From positions 4,464,001 through 4,528,000 of the forward strand of contig OZ220717.1 of the NCBI GenBank assembly GCA_965116625.1: DNA of 64,000 nucleotides, in the 5' to 3' direction. Source of the stretch: VXNE01 sp965116625. Its GTDB lineage: Bacteria > Pseudomonadota > Gammaproteobacteria > Pseudomonadales > Azotimanducaceae. Of this stretch, positions 33,810 through 41,728 are shown in pieces. Within the stretch, counting starts at the first letter, position 1; every line of letters starts with the position of its first letter. Position numbers and translations under genes: made by a program. The notes under the pieces are model-generated. The model made no database searches. It saw nothing but the letters and a program-made list of their open reading frames with translations, and was not told the origin of the DNA.

Positions 33810-34952
33810 ATGCGCACGAGCAGCGACCGCATCCTGACCACCCACGTCGGCAGCCTGCCGCGCTCGGCAGCCGTGACGGACGTCGTGTTCGGACGCGAAC
33901 GTGGCGAAGAGGCGCCCGACGGCGACGGGGTGATCAGCGCCGCGGTGGACGCCGTGGTGGCCAGCCAAGTGGCGAGCGGGGTCGATGTGGTGAGCGATGG
34001 CGAGATGAGCAAGATCAGCTACGCCACCTACATCAAGGACCGCATCACCGGCTTCGACGGCGACAGCGACCGGGAGCCTCCTCGGGACCTGGAGGAGTTC
34101 CCCGGGTTCCTGCAGCGGCAGGCGGCCTCCGGCGGCACGCCGACGTACCGGCGGCCGTGCTGCGTCGGCGAGATCGCCGTCAAGGATATGCAGCCGGTCG
34201 CCCTGGACATCGCCAACTTCCAGGCGGCGATTGCGAGCCACGGGCCGCTTGAAGGGTTCATGAACGCGGCATCCCCAGGCGTGATCGCGCTGTTTCAGCC
34301 CAACCGGTTCTACCCCGACCACGAGACCTATTTGGAAGCGATCGCCAACGCCATGGCGGCGGAGTACCGCGCCATCGTCGACGCGGGTCTCGTGCTGCAA
34401 CTCGATTCGCCCGACCTCGGCCTCGGGCGCCACATGATGTTCAAGGACAACACCGACGCGGAATACCAGGCGCTCGCCGAACTGCACGTGGACGCGCTCA
34501 ACCACGCGCTCGAGGGCATCCCGGCGGACCGCGTGCGGTTACACGTGTGCTGGGGCAACTACGAGGGGCCGCACCACTGCGATGCGCCGCTGTCGATGGT
34601 GCTGCCCATCGCGCTCCGCGCCAACGTCGGCGCGCTGCTGTTCGAGTCGGCCAACCCCCGTCACGGCCACGAGTGGCGGTCGCTGGCCGACATGTCCATC
34701 CCCGACGATCGGATCCTGATACCCGGCGTCATCGATTCGACGACGAACTTCATCGAGCATCCGGAACTGGTCTGCGAGCGGCTGTGCCGTTTCGCGGACA
34801 TCGTCGGGCGGGAGCGTGTGATCGGCGGGACGGACTGTGGTTTTTCGACGTTTGCGGGGTTCGGGGCGGTTGACCCGGACATCGTCTACGCGAAGCTTGC
34901 GAGCCTTGCGGAGGGTGCGAAGCTCGCGAGTCGTCAGCTCTGGGGTTCGTAG
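33810..34952 (+). CDS. cobalamin-independent methionine synthase-like protein (MetE C-terminal family)
   Basis: This 380-residue barrel protein begins with the family motif ILTTHVGSLPRS. The zinc-site motifs are HVCWGNYEG at about residue 247 and GGTDCGFSTF near residue 340. It lacks the folate-binding N-terminal half of true MetE, so it resembles MetE-like methyl or alkyl transferases that act on thiols in diverse catabolic pathways. The LacI-type gene is directly upstream, and the symporters and NTF2-like proteins nearby suggest a role in using an imported compound. The last 100 bases use more G-ending codons. Confidence 0.8.
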   Translation: MRTSSDRILTTHVGSLPRSAAVTDVVFGRERGEEAPDGDGVISAAVDAVVASQVASGVDVVSDGEMSKISYATYIKDRITGFDGDSDREPPRDLEEFPGFLQRQAASGGTPTYRRPCCVGEIAVKDMQPVALDIANFQAAIASHGPLEGFMNAASPGVIALFQPNRFYPDHETYLEAIANAMAAEYRAIVDAGLVLQLDSPDLGLGRHMMFKDNTDAEYQALAELHVDALNHALEGIPADRVRLHVCWGNYEGPHHCDAPLSMVLPIALRANVGALLFESANPRHGHEWRSLADMSIPDDRILIPGVIDSTTNFIEHPELVCERLCRFADIVGRERVIGGTDCGFSTFAGFGAVDPDIVYAKLASLAEGAKLASRQLWGS

Positions 34953-35052
34953 ACTGCGCCTCCGAACGGCACGCAAGTGCCGATGAGGCTCAGGGTGGGC
35001 TCAAGGGGGCCAGTAACACGACGCACCCCTTCGGGTTCGACGGATTTCGGCG

Positions 35053-35331
35053 CTAGCCTTGCGGCGTCGGCTCGGTGAACTCTCGTCCTTCGCGCTCGGC
35101 CGCGAGGCGGCGCTCGTTCCACGCCTGCCACTCGGCCCGCTCTTCAGCGCGACCCTGGTTGCGGCCTTCCGCCTTGTGTTCCTCTATCACCGGGATGACG
35201 TATCGGTTCACCACGAACTGGTACAACGACATCAGCAACTCTCCTGTCTTGTTCACCGCGCGGGTGAGCAGCATCGCAACGATTGTAATGGCAATACCGA
35301 CGGTGCCAATCCCAACGCGCCAGCCGGACAA
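35053..35331 (-). CDS. small membrane-anchored protein, duplicate 1
   Basis: This 92-residue protein has one N-terminal membrane helix (VGIGTVGIAITIVAMLLT) and a segment MSLYQFVVNRYVIPVIEEHK. The C-terminal half is a highly charged helix (EERAEWQAWNERRLAAEREG) that probably forms a coiled coil. It is a near-duplicate of 35399-35677. No function is known. Confidence 0.65.
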   Translation of the reverse strand: MSGWRVGIGTVGIAITIVAMLLTRAVNKTGELLMSLYQFVVNRYVIPVIEEHKAEGRNQGRAEERAEWQAWNERRLAAEREGREFTEPTPQG

Positions 35332-35398
35332 CGCGCAGGGTCATAGGAGGGCCGGGCGGCCGGGATACGGCGAGCCCAAAGGCCGGGAATTCGTGGCG

Positions 35399-35677
35399 CT
35401 AACCTTGCGGCGTGGGCTCGGTGAACTCCCGCCCTTCGCGCTCGGCGGCGAGGCGGCGCTCGTTCCACGCTTGCCACTTGGCCTGCGCTTCGGCCAGGCC
35501 TTGGTCACGGCCTTCTGCACGACCTTCGGCTTTGTGCTCTTCTATCACCGGGATGACATATCGGTTCACCACAAAATGGTACAACGACATCAGCAGTTCT
35601 CCTGTCTTGTTCACCGCGCGGGTGAGCAGCATCGCGACGATTGTAATGGCAATGCCGACGGTGCCAAAGCCTTCCAT
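35399..35677 (-). CDS. small membrane-anchored protein, duplicate 2
   Basis: This 92-residue protein is nearly identical to the copy at 35053-35331 from the membrane helix (GTVGIAITIVAMLLTRAVNK) through MSLYHFVVNRYVIPV to the shared end REFTEPTPQG. Differences cluster in the charged middle (EGRAEGRDQGLAEAQ). Start ATG 35677 was chosen to match the length of the twin. Both copies appear translated and unbroken, so the duplication is recent or maintained. Confidence 0.65.
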   Translation of the reverse strand: MEGFGTVGIAITIVAMLLTRAVNKTGELLMSLYHFVVNRYVIPVIEEHKAEGRAEGRDQGLAEAQAKWQAWNERRLAAEREGREFTEPTPQG

Positions 35678-36024
35678 GGAACAGACGTCTCGTGGAGCGC
35701 CAGCGACCTGAGGCGATTGTTCCATGGACGAAGAGTTGGGCCGGGCCACAGGCGGGGCCGTAGGCGCCGGCTGTGGGGCACGGCCAGTGTGGCGAAGATG
35801 AAATCGCCGACATCTAGCCAAACCTGATCGGTGGGGCCGGCAGCGCCCCAATCCCAGGGTAGCTTGCCTCGCTTCCTGTAGAAGGCAAAGCCAAGGCCCG
35901 CAAGCCAGAGCGTGCCGACGATACGGAAAAAGGTCTTCGCGTCCCGCGCGGCGACGCTCCACACCGACACATGCTCGTCGAGCCGCGGTGTTGGCGACGG
36001 CAGTATCCGGAACAGCCACCCCAC
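35611..36024 (-). CDS. possible small membrane protein upstream of the duplicated genes
   Basis: The frame begins MGWLFRILPSPTPRLDEHVS and contains the helix FRIVGTLWLAGLGFAFYRK with a charged middle (RKRGKLPWDWGAAGPTDQVW), which looks like real protein for about 85 residues. The last 50 residues (PGPTLRPWNNRLRS and on) look noncoding, and they overlap the next gene, so the true 3' end may have been lost in the duplication event. Confidence is limited. Confidence 0.4.
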   Translation of the reverse strand: MGWLFRILPSPTPRLDEHVSVWSVAARDAKTFFRIVGTLWLAGLGFAFYRKRGKLPWDWGAAGPTDQVWLDVGDFIFATLAVPHSRRLRPRLWPGPTLRPWNNRLRSLALHETSVPWKALAPSALPLQSSRCCSPAR

Positions 36025-36201
36025 GATTTCCCTCCACCGCTACAAGCTGCAAATACCCAATTCTGGATCCTGCGAATGGGCGGCGACAGCGGACAGAGAC
36101 GCTGATTCTGGTAGGAAATCGGCTACAAGACCTTAGGCCTCGCTCTCAAGCTCTGGATGAAACGACTTCGGCTCCACGCCATTTCTGGCAACCCCTGGCT
36201 T

Positions 36202-37599
36202 TCACTCACCCTCAGTCGACGCGCATCCCGCCGCGACAACCTCCGGGTCGCTGAAGTCCCCAGCGTCGAAGATTCGCCGAATATTGGGGTCTGCGTAGCG
36301 ATCCACGGCAGTCCGTACGGCGGTCACCAGCGCTTCTCTTCTCGCAACAAGCGCTTCGATGTCGCCGCTCAAGCGTGCCAGGCGAAACAGGCTGCGTATC
36401 GAGATGAGCAGCTGGGCCTGCTTTTCAAGGACAAACAGCGTGGCGAACAAGCTGACCGGGAGCAGCGGCAATGCCACGATAGCCCACACCCAACCGAAGC
36501 CCATGCCGGCCAGGATCGCGACTAGCGCATACGTTGTAAGCAGCACCGGAACCGCTGTCACGAGTTGCAGGGTGGCGATGTCGTCCATGTCGTAGCTGAA
36601 CCGCGATCCCACGCTTGCGGCGAGCCATCCGACCGGCAGCAGGATGATCGCCCCCGGCAGCGCGAGCGGGAACAGCACGATTGCCAGCGTGGTGCGCCAG
36701 ACGATCCTTCTCATCGCAATGCTGGCGCTGACCGGATGCGAGAGTTGGTGGTCCTTCAGGCCCAGGACATCCAACTGGGCCTGGTACGCCTCGATCTCAT
36801 TGCGCAGCCGCTGCACGTCCGGTTTCCCTGCGAATAGCGCATAGCGCTCCACGAAGCGACGGCTCAGGTCGACATAGCTTGCGGGCGTGAGTCGCGTTGA
36901 AACCGGCTTGTACAAACGGCGGGCGGCATGAATGAAACGCAGCGTCGGCCAGTCCGGGGCACTCAGCGTGACGCGGGAGATTCGCTCGCGCAGTTCTTCG
37001 GTGAGAACGCGCACGGTTTCCACTTCATCTCTCCCATAGGCGTCGAGACGCGCTTCGTCCATGGGTATCGGCGCTGCGAAGTGCAGCAGGACCTGGCTTC
37101 TGAACCGGTGACGGTCAAGGTAGGTGAGGCCGAAAGGAACGATCGCGACATCCGTGTCGCGGTGCGCAGCGGCGTGCAGCGCCATTCTCGCGGTGCCGGT
37201 CTTGAGCGTCGCCAGCCGGCTGTCGGTATGGCTGATGCCTTCGGGGAAGATCGCCACGCAGCCGCCGCCGGCCAAGACGTCGTCCACGCGCTCGAAGGCG
37301 TCCCGGTTGTCCGCGTCGGGTCCGCGTTCTTCACGAGGCAGGACGGGTATCGCGCCGAGCGCTTCGAGCAGCCGGGAGAGTATGGGAAATCCCCAGAGTT
37401 TCGCGTTGCCGAGAAAATGTATGGGGGACCGATCCACCAGGCTGATCAGCAACAGCCCGTCGATCAGGGCGTTGGGGTGATTGCCGGCAAAGATCACGGC
37501 ACCCCGCTCGGGGACATTCTCCAGGCCCAACACCTCGATTCGCCTGTAGAACGTGCTGGCGACCAGGCTCAAGAATCGAACGAACCCGCGGTAGAACAT
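36202..37599 (-). CDS. PlsC-type acyltransferase with membrane C-terminus
   Basis: This 465-residue protein has an N-terminal glycerolipid acyltransferase domain. The NH-x(4)-D motif is NHPNALID at about residue 40, GNAKLWGFPILSRL precedes the acceptor region, and FPEGISHTDSRLATLKTG is the later motif. Two helical hairpins near residues 310-390 anchor it in the membrane. It probably transfers acyl groups to sn-1-glycerol phosphate or lysophosphatidate in the cytoplasmic membrane. It is longer than ordinary PlsC proteins (about 240 residues); this extended type is found in several bacteria and its acceptor is not established. No operon partner is visible. Confidence 0.85.
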   Translation of the reverse strand: MFYRGFVRFLSLVASTFYRRIEVLGLENVPERGAVIFAGNHPNALIDGLLLISLVDRSPIHFLGNAKLWGFPILSRLLEALGAIPVLPREERGPDADNRDAFERVDDVLAGGGCVAIFPEGISHTDSRLATLKTGTARMALHAAAHRDTDVAIVPFGLTYLDRHRFRSQVLLHFAAPIPMDEARLDAYGRDEVETVRVLTEELRERISRVTLSAPDWPTLRFIHAARRLYKPVSTRLTPASYVDLSRRFVERYALFAGKPDVQRLRNEIEAYQAQLDVLGLKDHQLSHPVSASIAMRRIVWRTTLAIVLFPLALPGAIILLPVGWLAASVGSRFSYDMDDIATLQLVTAVPVLLTTYALVAILAGMGFGWVWAIVALPLLPVSLFATLFVLEKQAQLLISIRSLFRLARLSGDIEALVARREALVTAVRTAVDRYADPNIRRIFDAGDFSDPEVVAAGCASTEGE

Positions 37600-37828
37600 G
37601 GCCGAAGGTGCCGTGCAATTTCGGTTCCAATCAACCTAGCAGAATGGCCAAGACGCCGCTATGGAGGCCGATCCACCGTCGCCTATGCCAAGTTCGCAAG
37701 CCGACAGCTTCGGAGTTGATTGTCCGGTGTAGGTCTATATCCCGCCGATAGGTTGCATTCCGCTGACCAACGGCTAGCCTCTCGCGGAGGAAAAGGCAAA
37801 CTACGTGTCTGCGGCAGCGGAGGCGATC

Positions 37829-38029
37829 ATGGCCGATGCAACGATAGACAGGAATCCCGACATCCTGGACGGCACGCCCGTATTCACCGGCACCAGGGTG
37901 CCGGTGCGCATACTCATGGACTACCTCGAGGCTGGCGACCGACTGGACGAGTTTCTCGCCGACTATCCCTCAGTGGCGCGGGAGCAGGCGCTCGCAGTGC
38001 TCGAACTGAGAACCCCCTCGTCGCGATAG
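37829..38029 (+). CDS. DUF433 protein with altered C-terminus
   Basis: This 66-residue protein matches DUF433 antitoxin-like proteins: IDRNPDILDGTPVFTGTRVP and RLDEFLADYPSVAREQALAV. After AVLEL, where the family normally continues for 10-15 residues, the frame runs into RTPSSR and a stop. The frame beside it reads ENPLVAIV, so a one-base change may have altered the end. No DUF5615-type toxin follows, and the 3' end overlaps a gene-like frame on the other strand. ATG 37829 follows GGAGG. Confidence 0.75.
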   Translation: MADATIDRNPDILDGTPVFTGTRVPVRILMDYLEAGDRLDEFLADYPSVAREQALAVLELRTPSSR

Positions 38030-38172
38030 TACGCCTCCTGTTGCCTCGCTTGTCGTACTGCCTTGGCGGCCGCCCGCTTTCCTTTTCGACGCAGATGCCT
38101 TGCCCACGCCTTGGCAGTTCGAGCGCGCCCCGCTATTCGTATGGCTCGATCCATGTCACTAGTGCTGTGCAT
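37963..38172 (-). CDS. possible small basic protein
   Basis: The frame from ATG 38172 reads MHSTSDMDRAIRIAGRARTA and then KAWARHLRRKGKRAAAK, a strongly basic helical sequence with the look of a genuine small protein. The last 20 residues are antisense to the DUF433 gene and look like accidental read-through. The two genes converge and overlap by 67 bases, which suggests that a junction moved here. Function unknown. Confidence 0.35.
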   Translation of the reverse strand: MHSTSDMDRAIRIAGRARTAKAWARHLRRKGKRAAAKAVRQARQQEAYYRDEGVLSSSTASACSRATEG

Positions 38173-38292
38173 GTAATCCCCTAACCGGAGACCGCATCGA
38201 CAAGTCGTACGCGATTTCCTATTTCCCATATGTCCCGTTGAAAACAGCGCGCGAGTGGATCGCCGTAGTCACCCGTGAATCTTGCCACGTCT

Positions 38293-39285
38293 CTACTCGA
38301 GAATCTGGCCAAGCACCGCGAGTTGGTCGAACACGGTCCACTCGGCGACGATCCGGCCTGCCGCGGTTCGCCAGTGGCTGACGCCGAGGATGAAAACGGG
38401 CTTGCCGGTGGCGGCCGTCCCGGCGAAGGTGTCCTCGTGCGAACCGGCCGCTGTCCAGCGCGCGGCGATGTCAAGTCCGCCGCTGCCGAAGGGCTGGCAG
38501 GCGACGTGGTCCAGGGAGACCCGGGGATTGCCGAACGCGCGTCGCAGGTCTGCGTAATGTCCCTTTATCGCCTCGCTGCCGGAGTACCGTTCGACGGGTG
38601 ACCGATACAGCACTGCGTAGGGCGCGTAGCGTTCCCAGCGTGACGGCGCGTCGGCTGAAGCCCATTGCGCGGCGAGGAATTCAGTAGCCAATCCAGTTGC
38701 GTGTGCGACGTCCGTTCCGCGCGTAACGGTCAGCGGCTCGACCTGGGCGACGCGTCCCATTTCACCCGCCATCCAGTCGCGGTCCTCTTCACCCATGCGC
38801 GCCGCCAGGCCCCGCGCTGCCTCCTCGGGTTCGAAGCCCAGTTGGCGCACCAGCGCGAGGTTGTCGCGCATCAGCCATTCCCGCGTGACGACGCCCTCCT
38901 CAACCACGCAGTCCGCCACGTTCGTGATGCACACCCGGCGGCCCGTCGCCGCGCCGAAGGCGCTCGGGCCGAGGTTGGTCATCGGGCTGGTGATCCGGTG
39001 CGAGGAATAGAATCCGCTGTCGCGACTTCCGGACCAGACGACGTTGTCGCCGAGCAGGAGCCGGTCCGGGAACGCATCGAGCATCTGCCGGGTGCCGTCC
39101 ACCATGGCCTGGGCACCGTGGATCACGCCTTCCATCCCGTACACCTCGACGTCGGGCGCGTAGTAGCGATGGATGAGGTCCACCCCGCGCTGCTCCCAGA
39201 TCTCGAAGGTGATGCCGAGAATGAAGTCGACGATGTCGGAATCGGGTCCGTAGGCGCCCATGGGTATGTCCGCATCGCGTTTCAA
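38293..39285 (-). CDS. two-domain NTF2/SnoaL-like protein, type A, second locus
   Basis: This 330-residue protein is the paralogue of 25653-26801. It has a first NTF2-like domain (ITFEIWEQRGVDLIHRYYAP and YSSHRITSPM) and a second one ending NGR-like in AAGRIVAEWTVFDQLAVLGQ. The start is taken as TTG 39285, because GAGG lies seven bases upstream; ATG 39261 is the alternative. It is divergent from the histidinol-dehydrogenase-like gene, with the shared 15-bp motif in the intergenic region. It probably works with the type B protein beyond that gene. Confidence 0.75.
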   Translation of the reverse strand: MKRDADIPMGAYGPDSDIVDFILGITFEIWEQRGVDLIHRYYAPDVEVYGMEGVIHGAQAMVDGTRQMLDAFPDRLLLGDNVVWSGSRDSGFYSSHRITSPMTNLGPSAFGAATGRRVCITNVADCVVEEGVVTREWLMRDNLALVRQLGFEPEEAARGLAARMGEEDRDWMAGEMGRVAQVEPLTVTRGTDVAHATGLATEFLAAQWASADAPSRWERYAPYAVLYRSPVERYSGSEAIKGHYADLRRAFGNPRVSLDHVACQPFGSGGLDIAARWTAAGSHEDTFAGTAATGKPVFILGVSHWRTAAGRIVAEWTVFDQLAVLGQILE

Positions 39286-39341
39286 TCGGGTACCTCGTGA
39301 GGGAGCAAGCCAGCCCGGCGAGGCTGGCTGTTGTGCGTCAT

Positions 39342-39356
39342 TTGCATTGGAAGTAC
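39342..39356 (+). promoter_or_regulatory. shared 15-bp motif, site D
   Basis: TTGCATTGGAAGTAC lies 35 bases upstream of the GTG of the histidinol-dehydrogenase-like gene, oriented toward it. It differs from the other sites by one or two bases. No good -10 element is seen at 17 bases, so here it may work as a binding site rather than as a -35. Confidence 0.5.
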
Positions 39357-39390
39357 ATTGTAAGTCAACCCGTCTGCTCCGGACCCGCAC

Positions 39391-40695
39391 GTGATCGAGA
39401 TAGTCAAAGCCGGCATCGATGCCGATGTCGCCGCCGAGCGCGATGAGGGCGTCAGGACCGCGGTCGAAGGAATTCTCGCCGACATCGATGCGCGGGGCGA
39501 TGCCGCGGTGCGGGAGTTGTCGGTGAAGTTCGACGATTGGTCGCCAGAGGATTTCAGGCTCTCCCAGGAGGAGATCGAGTCCTCGGTCGAGCGTCTGCCC
39601 GCCCAGTCGATCCATGACATCGAGTTCGCCCAGGCGCAGATCCGGAGTTTCGCCGAAGTGCAGAAAGCCGCGCTCGACGACGTCGAAGTGGAAACGTTGC
39701 CCGGCGTCGTGCTCGGGCATCGGAACATCCCGGTCAACAGCGTCGGCTGCTACGTGCCGGGAGGCCGCTATCCGATGGTGGCATCCGCGCATATGAGCAT
39801 CGTCACCGCGAAGGTGGCGGGCGTCGAGCGCGTGATCGCCTGCGCCCCGCCCTACCAGGGCGCGCCGAGCGACGCCATCGTCGCGGCCATGCACCTCGGC
39901 GGCGCCGACGAGATCTACTGCCTCGGCGGCGTTCAGGCGGTGGGCGCGATGGCGCTCGGCTGCGAGAGCATCGAGCCGGTGGACATGCTGGTGGGGCCGG
40001 GCAACGCGTTCGTCGCCGAGGCCAAGCGGCAGTTGTTCGGCAGGGTCGGGATCGACCTGCTCGCCGGACCGACCGAGACGCTGATCATCGCCGACGACAC
40101 GTGCGATGGCGAAATGGTGGCAACCGACCTCCTCGGCCAGGCCGAGCACGGTCCGACGTCGCCGGCCGTGCTGCTGACCACGTCCCGGAAGCTGATCGAG
40201 GACACCCTGCGCGAGATCGACCGCCAACTCGAGACACTGGAGACCGCCGCGGTGGCGGGCCAGGCATGGCGCGACTATGGACGAATCATCCTCTGCGATA
40301 CCGAAGCCGAGATGGTCGAGGAAGCTGACCGCATCGCCAGCGAGCACGTGCAGGTGATGACCCGCGATCCCGACTATTTCCTGCAGAACATGACCAACTA
40401 CGGCTCGCTGTTCCTCGGACCGGAGACCAACGTGGCCTATGGCGACAAGGTCATCGGCACCAACCATACGCTGCCGACCAAGCTCGCGGCGCGGTACACC
40501 GGCGGCCTGTGGGTCGGCAAGTTCATCAAGACCGTCACCTGGCAGAAGGTGTCGCCGCAGGCCACCGCCATGGTCGGCGAGTACTGCTCGCGGCTCTGCG
40601 CGCTCGAAGGTTTCGCGGGTCACAAGGCCCAGGCGGACCTGCGCGTGACCCGCTACAAGGGAGCCAACGAACCGGCCAGCATGGACCGCGAGTAA
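39391..40695 (+). CDS. histidinol dehydrogenase-family enzyme (HpsN-like)
   Basis: This 434-residue enzyme has the HisD fold. The nucleotide-site segment is VPGGRYPMVASAHMSIVTAK, the zinc-site residues are in LLGQAEHGPTSPA, the catalytic Glu-His pair is in IASEHVQVM, and the later His is in TNHTLPT. There are no other his genes nearby, so it is more like the family branch that includes sulfopropanediol 3-dehydrogenase (HpsN). It would oxidise an alcohol to an acid with two NAD+. The start is GTG 39391. The neighbours (symporters, NTF2-like proteins, cupin) point to catabolism of an imported alcohol or polyol; which one cannot be read from sequence. Confidence 0.85.
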   Translation: MIEIVKAGIDADVAAERDEGVRTAVEGILADIDARGDAAVRELSVKFDDWSPEDFRLSQEEIESSVERLPAQSIHDIEFAQAQIRSFAEVQKAALDDVEVETLPGVVLGHRNIPVNSVGCYVPGGRYPMVASAHMSIVTAKVAGVERVIACAPPYQGAPSDAIVAAMHLGGADEIYCLGGVQAVGAMALGCESIEPVDMLVGPGNAFVAEAKRQLFGRVGIDLLAGPTETLIIADDTCDGEMVATDLLGQAEHGPTSPAVLLTTSRKLIEDTLREIDRQLETLETAAVAGQAWRDYGRIILCDTEAEMVEEADRIASEHVQVMTRDPDYFLQNMTNYGSLFLGPETNVAYGDKVIGTNHTLPTKLAARYTGGLWVGKFIKTVTWQKVSPQATAMVGEYCSRLCALEGFAGHKAQADLRVTRYKGANEPASMDRE

Positions 40696-40708
40696 CGGTC
40701 CGCCGCTC

Positions 40709-41722
40709 GTGAGCAGCGACAGACACCTCCGCAACAAGCGCCACGCCTACGCGATCCTCGCGGAGCTGGCGGCGGCGCCGGCCCCGCAGATCGCATCGGT
40801 CCTGAAGCGGGCCTACCACGTCGACGCGGACTGGTTCGGCTCACATCCGCTCAATGAACTTCACGGCATCGACGCGATCGAGGATGTCTGGCGCGGCATG
40901 CGGGGGACGTTCCCGGACATGGAACGCCGAGACAGCATCCTGGTCGGGGGCGCGTACGAAGGCGCCGACATGGTGGCCGCCATGGGCCACTACCAGGCGA
41001 CGTTTGTCGAAGACTGGCTCGGCGTGCCCGCCACCCACGGCGTCGTGCACCTGCGCTACTGCGAAGTCCACCGCTATGTCGACGGCAGGATCGCGCACAC
41101 CTGGGCGCTCATCGACCTCCTCGATCTCATGCGCCAGGCCGGCGTCTGGCCCCTGCCCCCGAGCCTCGGGGCCGAAGGCATGTGGCCCGGCCCCGCGACC
41201 GGCGATGGTCTGCGTCTCTCAGACGGCGATGACCGGCTCGGAGAAGCATCCCGCAAGACCGTGCTCGCCATGCACCAGGCGATGTTCGACTTCGATGGCG
41301 TCAACCTCGACAGCATGGACCAGGCCGCATACTGGGCCGAGCATTTCATGTGGTATGGGCCCGCAGGCATCGGCGCCTGCCGCGGCATGACCGGCTACCA
41401 GGCGCATCACCAGATCCCGTTCCTCACCGCGTTTCCGGACCGGACGGGCGCCGGCCACTACGTGTGCATCGGCGATGGCGAGTACGTCGTGACCGGCGGC
41501 TGGCCGAGCGTGGTTGCGACCCACACGGGTGGCGGGTGGCTGAATCTCGCGGCGACCAACAAACGAGTCGGAATGCGGGTGATGGATTTTTACAGGACGG
41601 AGAGCGGTCAAATCGCCGAGAACTGGGTGCCGATCGACATGATCGACCTGCTGCTGCAGATGGGTACGGACGTCCTGGCGCGGCTTGAACACCTGCGCGG
41701 CAACCCGCGTCGCGCGCTGTAG
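40709..41722 (+). CDS. two-domain NTF2/SnoaL-like protein, type B, second locus
   Basis: This 337-residue protein is the paralogue of 26798-27793. It contains GSHPLNELHGIDAIEDVWRG at about residues 45-60, a second domain with AAYWAEHFMWYGPAGIGACR, and the late segment MRVMDFYRTESGQIAENW. The start is GTG 40709, 13 bases after the preceding stop, so it is in one operon with the histidinol-dehydrogenase-like gene. The type A partner is divergent on the other side of that gene. Confidence 0.75.
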   Translation: MSSDRHLRNKRHAYAILAELAAAPAPQIASVLKRAYHVDADWFGSHPLNELHGIDAIEDVWRGMRGTFPDMERRDSILVGGAYEGADMVAAMGHYQATFVEDWLGVPATHGVVHLRYCEVHRYVDGRIAHTWALIDLLDLMRQAGVWPLPPSLGAEGMWPGPATGDGLRLSDGDDRLGEASRKTVLAMHQAMFDFDGVNLDSMDQAAYWAEHFMWYGPAGIGACRGMTGYQAHHQIPFLTAFPDRTGAGHYVCIGDGEYVVTGGWPSVVATHTGGGWLNLAATNKRVGMRVMDFYRTESGQIAENWVPIDMIDLLLQMGTDVLARLEHLRGNPRRAL

Positions 41723-41728
41723 CTGAGC

